DNA from: Calliphora vicina
Lineage: Eukaryota; Arthropoda; Insecta; Diptera; Calliphoridae
Direction of reading: 5' to 3'
Length of the DNA: 64,000 nt
NCBI RefSeq assembly: GCF_958450345.1
Contig: NC_088784.1
Span: 77,463,747 to 77,527,746, forward strand
This document shows, in pieces, positions 56,979-64,000 of this stretch (position 1 is the stretch's first letter; every line of letters begins with the position of its first letter). The translations under genes and the position numbers were made by a program. The notes beneath the pieces were generated by a model. It saw nothing but the letters and a program-made list of their open reading frames with translations, was not told the DNA's origin and did no database searches.

Positions 56979-57496
56979 GGAACATTTTATGGTATCAATT
57001 TATATATTTCACATATTTACCTCTTCATTATGATCTATTATTAAAATAATAATGTATTTTAAAGTTCCTTGATTAAAGGATATTGTTTAAATATATTATT
57101 ATGATGGTTTTTTATTCATAATTTAATCTATCTTTAAGCACAAATTGGATTTTTCTTATAAGAAAACTAAACTGTGAATATTCAAAACATTTCCCCGCTA
57201 CATTGTTTACAAAATCGCTAGATTTGCTGGAAAAATCGCTAAATGACTAACACTGTACTAAAACAACTCTTAAAATGACGTTTAAGAAAACAACAACAAC
57301 AATGCAAAACATATGTCTGTGTTTATAAAAAGTGTAGACGTCAAATGCGTCAAAACAATGAAATAGTAGTTTCTGTAATTAAATTCCAATAAGTCATACA
57401 CGAAGTTAAACTTCTCACTAGTTTTTATTATTTATTAATTGTTAACTATAAAAAAACATATATACTATTTGTTAAATTTAATAGAAATTAAGAAAA
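56979..57496 (+). promoter_or_regulatory. upstream region of the cytidine deaminase gene
   Basis: AT-rich interval that should hold the CDA promoter and 5' UTR. No further gene, and no core promoter element that I would assign. Confidence 0.45.
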
Positions 57497-58572
57497 ATGT
57501 CTTCTGAATATTATATAAATGGTACCAGGGAAGAATCCAATGTTAAAGAGTTTGAAAATTTAGGTAAGCAATATTGATATTTACTTGATAAAAGCAATTT
57601 CCCATGTGTTTAATTTCTAATTGAATTGTTTTATTTAAAGATGCTTCTATCCAGGAACTTATTATGGCTGCTGTAGAGGCTCGCAAGAATGCCTACTGTC
57701 CTTATAGTAATTTTGCCGTAGGTGCTGCTTTACGCACGGCTGATGGCAGTATTTATACAGGGTGCAACATAGAAAATGGAGCGTATACGGCTGGTATATG
57801 TGCCGAGCGAACAGCTGCTGCAAAGGCAATAAGGTAAATAATGAAGAAATTAAAGAAATTGTGGAAAAACTCCAATTTGTACTTTAAGTAACCTGATTAG
57901 AAGGGGACTACCCACATTATAGTTATTAATTTTTGTAAATACTCCAAATGCAACTGACACCGCTTCAAAACTTTTCACAAAAAAACATATTTTCGCAAGA
58001 AATGTGATAAACTTCTTACATTTACAGTGAGTAACAATACAATAGAAACTATATTCTATCTTTTCAATTTTCAAAGCCAAAGATTATTTCAAATTGACTA
58101 GATTTTCTATGCAAATATAGTAAAGTAAAATTCAACGGATTCCGTACAAAATTAGCTTTTGATCTATTAGTTAAATATTTGAAAACTATTCAATTGTATT
58201 GTCACTGACTCTATATTCATTTCAACATTTTTCTATCAGCTACACTGTAGAATAAAATTCCAGAGCATTTCATAGCCTCTATTACTTATAAGCTAACCTA
58301 CATATGTATGCCACAAAACAAATTATATTAATCTGTTTTTTTCTCTCCCTAATTCCAGCGAAGGCAAACGTGATTTTGTCGCCTGTGCTGTCGTTGCTCA
58401 ACAAGAGGGTGCCTTTACCACACCATGTGGCGTATGTCGCCAGTTTTTAGCTGAATTTGCTGCCAAAAAAGATTTTGCCCTTTATGCCACCCGACCTTTG
58501 AGTCCACCCTTTCGTGTTTTATGCACCACAATATTGGAATTGTTACCAAAAAATTTTACTCTAACACAGTAA
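57497..58572 (+). CDS. CDA: cytidine deaminase, 157 aa
   Basis: Converts cytidine and deoxycytidine to uridine and deoxyuridine in pyrimidine salvage (EC 3.5.4.5); cytosolic, tetrameric in this short class. Exons 57497-57563, 57641-57833 and 58359-58572 with GT-AG introns of 77 and 525 bp and a continuous frame (474 nt). Zinc site CAE (Cys76, Glu78 catalytic) and PCGVCRQF (Cys110, Cys113), with the substrate-binding YCPYSNFAVGAAL and GCNIENGAY motifs before it. The length is as expected for the homotetrameric family. No damage is seen, so it is probably functional. An AATAAAATT string near 58992 could serve the 3' end, though nearer AT-rich sites exist. Confidence 0.96.
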
Positions 58573-59049
58573 AATTCTAATATCAAAACAACAAACAAAA
58601 TACACCAATAGACAATGATAAACGTGTATTTATTTACATACATATATAAATTTTATGTGGAACATTTTATTAAAATTTTTCTAAAAACATTTTATTGATA
58701 TTATTGTATTTATTGCAGAATTATGTGAAAACTGAAAGTCGTTATTAAACAATACCTTAAAGAACTTAAATTTTGTCGTTTAGCAAACAAACAATTAGTT
58801 AAAATTATCAAAAACAAATTTAAGCTTATTTAAGTTATTTTATGTTTACGAGTCACAGTTTAAATATTTTTTTTTTAGACAAATTTATGTTATTCTAGTA
58901 CTAACAATTGAAGAATAATAATTGTTTGAATGTAAAAGTGTTTAATTTAAAAACGTTTTATTTTTTTTAAAGTGTAACTATTGTGTAGAATAATAAAATT
59001 ATTATAAACCAAATATTATTCTTTGTGTATTTTCATGAAATATCAATCT
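58573..59049 (+). other. downstream flank of the cytidine deaminase
   Basis: Presumed 3' UTR and intergenic AT-rich sequence. No gene. Confidence 0.45.
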
Positions 59050-59540
59050 AAAAAAAAATTCTAACAGATATTGGTAAAGCAAAAGAAGTCAAACAACTCT
59101 TTCGAAGAGCACCGAATACTTATCAGAAAAGCAGCTCGTAAAATTAAATGCTCTGATTATTTTGAGCGCAGAGCCAAAGTTAATGCAGAAAAGCAGCTCG
59201 TCGATTAAATGCTCTGATTATTTTGTGCGCCGAAAAGAACGAGCGAAAAAATTGAGGTAAAATTGTATAAAACAAGTAGCAGAGCTATACTGAGCTGTGC
59301 CGAATCTTATACATCCATCACCAAATTATACTTTAAAATAAAAATTTTAAATATTTATAGGTAAACAAAATTTAATTGTGAAAAGAACTTGGGCTCTTGT
59401 AAAAACAGAATTAAAGAACACAGTAAAGGTATTCCAGGACATGTCCGATTTTTAATTTCTTTAAATTCAATGACATTTTTAAACTTTAACATCTATTTTT
59501 TATATAAAAAGTTTTGAAACCGACTCACAGCAAAAATTGA
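59050..59540 (+). pseudogene. DD37E-type transposon relic, second family, sister copy
   Basis: 59055-59240 repeats twice the block found at 29160-29290 (TCTAACAGATATTGGTAAAG, CTTTCGAAGAGCACC, GAAAAGCAGCTCGT), and 59372-59440 repeats the late block at 29360-29410 (GGCTCTTGTAAAAA). A DINE-like scrap (59271-59370) sits between. The right end GTTTTGAAACCGACTCAC resembles the inverse of the GTGAGCCTGAAAAAAC start at 28806. Confidence 0.7.
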
Positions 59541-59960
59541 ATTTATTACCCTCCTCTAAATAAAAGCAACCAGTGAAATGCGCATAGGTACTAGCTTATC
59601 CCCCAACAATAAATTTCAGTGAATTTATCAAATTAAAAAAATTGAGAATTTAGCATAAAACAATTTTACTAAAATTATATTTGTTTTATATTTTCCAATA
59701 TATTTTTGGTCAGTGATAGATCATTAAAAAAATTATTTTTGTTTGAAAATATTTGTATTCGGTTGCTATTTAAAATCAAGAAAATCTATATCTGGGTCGC
59801 TAAGACATGTAATGATAGGTATTCCAAAGAGCTTTCCAATGACATAGATATATAACGCTATAGTAATTCGGACCTACAATGGGTAATAATCGGGAAAAAT
59901 ATTTTTTAATCTGAGTTTTTTTTACCAACAAATTTTTTCACAAATAAAATTTTTTTCTCC
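59271..59960 (-). mobile_element. DINE-1-like scraps
   Basis: 59271-59370 has the ACAAGTAGCAGAGCTATACT start with its hairpin; 59755-59960 has a middle block (GGTTGCTATTTAAAATCAAG, CCTACAATGGGTAATAATCG). They are probably pieces of one or two old copies split by the DD37E-type sequence. Confidence 0.6.
59571..59673 (+). repeat. 103-bp repeat shared with 28654-28755
   Basis: Same text, same orientation, a handful of differences. Lies just past the end of the second-family DD37E relic, whereas at 28.6 kb it lies just before one. Confidence 0.9.
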
Positions 59961-61648
59961 AAAAAAAAAAAAATTAAATACTACTGAATTAAAAATTAAA
60001 TAGTTTTGAGCTTATTATGAAAAAACTTTGCTTCTTAAAAGGACTTTTTGTTTGTATTATAGAAAAAGAAATTAAAACATAGCAGTTATAAATTTATCCC
60101 CCAAGCCCGATAATTACCTACCTTTTATACATATTCTGACAAAATACGATTTAAAGAAAACAAATTTTGCTTCATTTTATGTTTTTTTATTATCAATTTA
60201 TTTATTTCATCCAATGCAACATTCAAATTTACTTTATTATTTATTTTTTTATTCTTTTTTATTTATTTTTTTTAATATTTTTTTCATTTTAATTCATACT
60301 ACAACGCCATTTTGACTAAATATGAAAGTTTATTTAGGTTTCCTTTGGTTTTTTGTTTAGCTATTCTCAATTATTTGTGTTGTTATTGTTGTAATTAAAT
60401 CCAATGTTGTATATTTTGTTGTTTTAGCTCCTTTCAAGACATTTTGTGTTTGTTGGTTTGTATATATGTATGTAGGTATGTATGTGTTTGTTGGTTTGTG
60501 TTTTATGTTTGTCACTCTCTGTGAGTTTGTAACGGTAAATCTTGTAGGGATTGTTTTGTTATTGTTTGTCAATTTATTTTGTATATCGCTAAATGTTTTT
60601 GTTGGATTCGTTTATTTATTTATTGATTTGACTTGTTTCAAGATTACATGAGAATAATAACAAAAAGACATTTAATTAATTAAATTTTATTATGTTTTGT
60701 TTCCTTTATATAATTATATGTTTATGATATATTTTAACTACATAATTTTTGTTGTTGGTTTTGTTTTAATAAAGACATTTAAAATGAATGACAGACATAA
60801 AGTAAGAAAGAAAAAGCCATAGTAAAATTAAGAAAATAGAAAATGGAAAATAAGGGTAATTAGAAACATTTGTTAATTTGTTTTTGGTTTTTTATTTTTT
60901 TTATAATACATAATAATAAAATGGTTTCTTTTTAACATTTGACAAGACTGTGGATAGAGAACAAGCTGAGTCTGAAGAAAATGCACTAGATTTTTTGTTG
61001 GACAATTTTTTTAATAACCTTTTTTTTTGTCGTCTGTTGGTATATTTTCGTTTCTTTTTCTTTTTTTTTATTTAAATTTGTATTTAATAAGATTCATTTG
61101 TTTTTAAAAAAAGCAGTAAAAAAGGTGTATAAAGTAAAAATTTTTGTTTACTATTTTTTTTAATAAAATAACAAAAAAAAAGATTTTTTGTTTTTCTGTA
61201 TTGAAACAATCTAAATAAAGATTTGTTAATAAAATTTCATTACATACTTTTTTTTGGTTTTTTGTATAATTTATCAATAAAATATAAATATAATATGATA
61301 TATTTTGGTAATAATACATATATAACAACATTTTCAAACTTTAAGTTACAGTGTGGCTGAAAATTATAGCTGGTTTGTGGAAAATTTTTTAGTAATGTTG
61401 AAGATTATTTGTTTTTATTTATGACTAGAAGAATACTGAATGAATAACACTGTAAAACAGAGAAAAATTACAGCATAAGTGACGTAGGTGGTAGGCCTAT
61501 TTGAGGACTTTGAAAATTATCCCAAAATTTGAAGTTATCAGAGATTTTTAAGTGATCAAATTTTGTAATTCTCTATATAAAAATCCAGAATTGTTAATAC
61601 TGCATTACAGTGACAAAATTTCTGGCAAAGTGATTAAATTTAAGTGCT
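59961..61648. other. very AT-rich intergenic, no gene seen
   Basis: Long T and TTTA runs; 60455-60500 has a short GTATGTATGT repeat. Frames at 60357-60651 and 61104-61337 are low-complexity and not called. Confidence 0.5.
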
Positions 61649-62041
61649 ATGGCTGGTTGAGTAATTGAGTCGTTTATTTCAAAAACCAGCCAAGCAACAA
61701 AACATCCAAAATTGAGTTATTGGGCGATAGCTGTTTTGTAAAGGTAAATGCAAACAAAATTATATACTGCCTCCTATTAGGGTGTAGCAAAGCCGAGAAA
61801 TCCGTGATTAGTGTAGAAAGAAGTCAATATATGAAGAGTTTTATGTGAATAATTTTCAATGGCCTACAACGGAAGCAGAATGCACTGTAAAACGAGTGTA
61901 TGATGACGAATAGTTAGAAAAAAATAACAATTTTGTAAAAGTAATTTATAGGTTGCTTGGAAGTTTTCTTGTTTTGATTTACTCAAAATTAATTATTTGT
62001 TTCTTGACTGGTTTTTGAAATAAAAGATTCAATTCAGCCAC
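61649..62041. repeat. inverted repeat pair, possible MITE
   Basis: 61649-61700 (GGCTGGTTGAGTAATTGAGT, TTATTTCAAAAACCAGCCAA) recurs inverted and diverged at 61996-62041. The interior has no frame. Target duplication not resolved. Confidence 0.6.
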
Positions 62042-62377
62042 CATTTTTTAAAATGCACCTAAAATTCGATGTTTTTGTCAAAAAACTTTTCTTTGTTTTC
62101 ATATCGATTTAAAAAAGGATATACAAAGAAAATCCTTTCATGAAATATATACATTTGTTTTAGGCCTCCTACTCGAGAAACATTTCCCGGGAATTTTTTA
62201 TAAGTTTTCATCTTAAAGCTCCAGCTTTACTTTTGCATAGATAAAACAGATTCGATGTGATTTATTGCCAATCGAATGATTCAATTATATCCACCGATTT
62301 TTAAAATTCTGGCCTGAGAAAGTCAGTTGACATAGAAGAATTACGATTGAAATAACCAAAATTTCGATGCCTCAGCC
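62042..62377. other. spacer, nothing recognised
   Basis: No frame or repeat recognised between the inverted repeat and the LINE fragment. Confidence 0.4.
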
Positions 62378-63300
62378 TCAACTGAAACCATATGCTGGGC
62401 ATAAGTTGAGGACGGCACGGTCTATGCGGAACCAAAAGGCATTAAACCTGTTGCTCCATCCTGATCTTAGTTGTGCCAGAACGACACCTGTTTTACGAGG
62501 AGTAAAACAGGATTGGTGAGCGACCTCCAAGTATCCTGCTACCGTTGAATTGATAACGTCTCTGTCAATGTCGTTCAAATATACGAGCTGCGATTAAAAG
62601 GATCTTGCAAATACCTCTATATGCTCTCCTAGTATTTGCATAGGTCCTATCTGACGTGCCTCAGGTGAGACTCCAGCTGTGTGATGTCGAAGTTTGCATG
62701 ACTCCTCTGGTGACATCCCAGAAGGTACTGTTGCGTCAAAATGACGTTGTGTTCCTTGAGCGGTAGAACCTTTGTTTCCTGTGACGGTCATTTAGGCTGC
62801 CTGTGACGGTCATTTAGGCTGCGTTTTTAAAGCTTTAGATATTTCTCCACTGAGTGTCACTCAACGAAGGCGACCACACTTGAACACCATAGTTGACCAC
62901 TGACCCACCAATCGTCTTGTAACTAATTAGGTTTCTTTGTCCATACCCCAAGTACTGCTGGCTAGTGCCTTGAGACCCTTGTTTCTATTTCGCAGTTTAT
63001 GCGTGATTATAATGACGTATGCTGAAGAGGTAAAAAGGCTATCAAAAGTGAACCCAAGAATTTCGAAGACGAAGAAATCATTGGTGTTGGCTGATTTCAT
63101 GATTAGACACGGCATTAATTTTCATATGGAACAAAAAGTTATGTTTTTCGGATATGAAAACAGAACTCAAGTAAGAAAGCTAGTTATTGTCAGAAACTAC
63201 CACCACAGTCAGAAACTTTAGTATGGGCACGAATGGAGGGAGATTGTAAGGACAACAGTTTGTGGATGGTAGAATCAGCAGAAATTAAAAAGTGATCTTA
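62378..63300 (-). pseudogene. LINE ORF2 C-terminal relic
   Basis: Minus strand, in order: RNRNKGLKALASSTWGMDKET, VVNYGVQVWSP-like text with shifts (about 62900), HHTAGVSPEARQIGPMQILG (62620-62680), then VVLAQLRSGWSNRFNAF and NLCPAYGFS, which parallel the region after the RT domain in fly Jockey/CR1-type non-LTR elements ending in a Cys motif (one expected Cys is now Tyr). A 19-bp duplication (GCCTGTGACGGTCATTTAG, about 62781-62820) and stops show decay. Confidence 0.75.
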
Positions 63301-63382
63301 TAACAGCAAAAGCACTCGTTATATTGTGTCGTGCAAATTCGTGTGCTCCGATTGAAAGTGCGCATATTAGGTATGAGATTAC

Positions 63383-64000
63383 TTATGTCTGCTGAATAGC
63401 ATTGATATGATAATATCTGTAAAATAAGGATACGCTGTCAACACTCCGACAATGTTCTAAAGTATCGATAAACCGGGTAACAGGTACATCACCTATAAGG
63501 TCAACCGCATTTCTTGAACTCGGTCCAGCAGCTCCGTCCCATATGTGGGAATTATATTCCATTTTTGGACGAATGAAGCTAGTTTGTATACGAAGAAGAT
63601 CGGAAGGGGAGAAATATGACCGACACAGTCTCAAGAAACCGAAGCACCTAAGTTTCCTTCGCAACATTGAATATATGACAATTCCAACGGACGTCATATT
63701 GCATTCTCGTACCTGGAATCAAAAGGATATCTGAAACTCCAACAGTTTCGTTACCTATACTAAGAATTAATTGTGGTGAAATCTCAAGACGTTTGTGTGT
63801 AAATATAGGCATCACTGAGTTTTGAGTGCGTTGAAATTAACTCGGTTCAGTTCAACCCATCTGGAGATTGTTGTATGATCACGATTTATCTAGTCATCCA
63901 TATTCATTTCTGAGAGTTTAAGCTCAGAAAGAGCTGAGTGACAGATATTACTGTCATCCGTGAAAGAATACATTGGGTTTGAAGTGATTGTTAGTGAATC
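63383..64000 (-). pseudogene. second LINE reverse-transcriptase relic, runs off the window
   Basis: From the right edge the minus strand reads NPMYSFTDDSNICHS, which contains the F-x-DD catalytic box of non-LTR reverse transcriptases, then NRDHTTISRWVELN and NVNFNALKTQ-like text, then RCFGFLRLCRSYFSPSDLLR and SFIRPKMEYNSHIWDGA. The order is that of a LINE RT, but stops and shifts break it. It overlaps in domain position with the preceding relic, so it is a separate element of a different subfamily. Confidence 0.78.

Noticed and set aside
60357..61337. Frames in the T-rich region before the LINE relics
   Set aside because: Composition-driven frames of repeated T/TTTA; no domain.

Overview
The window reads as a repeat-rich, AT-rich piece of a higher-fly nuclear genome (Brachycera; a calyptrate such as a blowfly is my best guess). 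The evidence is the short (about 55-70 bp) introns, the fly-type gene set, DINE-1/INE-1-like repeats with the usual 'GCCATGTCCGTCTG' core, and many mariner, Tc1, hAT, piggyBac and Helitron remnants. No bacterial, organellar or CRISPR features are present.

Five host protein genes can be supported. On the minus strand lie a two-exon Conserved Oligomeric Golgi subunit 7 gene (33529-36409) and a four-exon MORN-repeat gene resembling MORN3 (37331-38627). On the plus strand lie two related secreted fibrinogen-domain genes (42130-43202, full domain; 55634-56511, truncated domain) and a three-exon cytidine deaminase (57497-58572). The two fibrinogen genes are paralogs (same exon phases, 104-nt second exons, similar leaders). 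They are now separated by an 11-kb Ty3/gypsy-type retrotransposon whose edge lies 85 bp before the ATG of the second gene.

That retrotransposon (44561-55548, minus strand) has two 2250-bp LTRs with no length difference, a 4-bp target duplication (ATGT), a lysine-tRNA-like primer binding site, and intact gag and pol frames in a -1 relationship with a canonical A AAA AAC slippery heptamer in the overlap. Protease, RT, RNase H and integrase catalytic residues are all visible. Each LTR also carries a 109-codon ORF with a hydrophobic N-terminus.

Region 1-33 kb is a layered transposon graveyard. Mariner copies lie at 1-330, 3238-4165, 7325-8395, 12590-14340 and 16023-16930. A hAT-type MITE occurs three times with 8-bp target duplications; one copy lies in a mariner end and another is split by an intact 1298-bp DD37E transposon (8619-9916) with perfect terminal repeats and an open 335-codon transposase. 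A small Helitron (18243-18919) sits inside a DINE-like repeat. A DD37E relic (23059-25796) has been invaded by DINE-like pieces and a Tc1 element. About nine DINE-1-like copies are scattered across the window. A palindromic minisatellite lies at 32737-33190.

The right edge (59-64 kb) holds further DD37E and DINE debris and two different, decayed LINE reverse-transcriptase fragments on the minus strand, the last running off the window. Nothing here is a clear new multi-gene system; the most unusual items are the LTR-encoded ORF with possible antisense splicing, the datable nested insertions, and the retrotransposon sitting in the upstream region of a truncated immune-type lectin gene.
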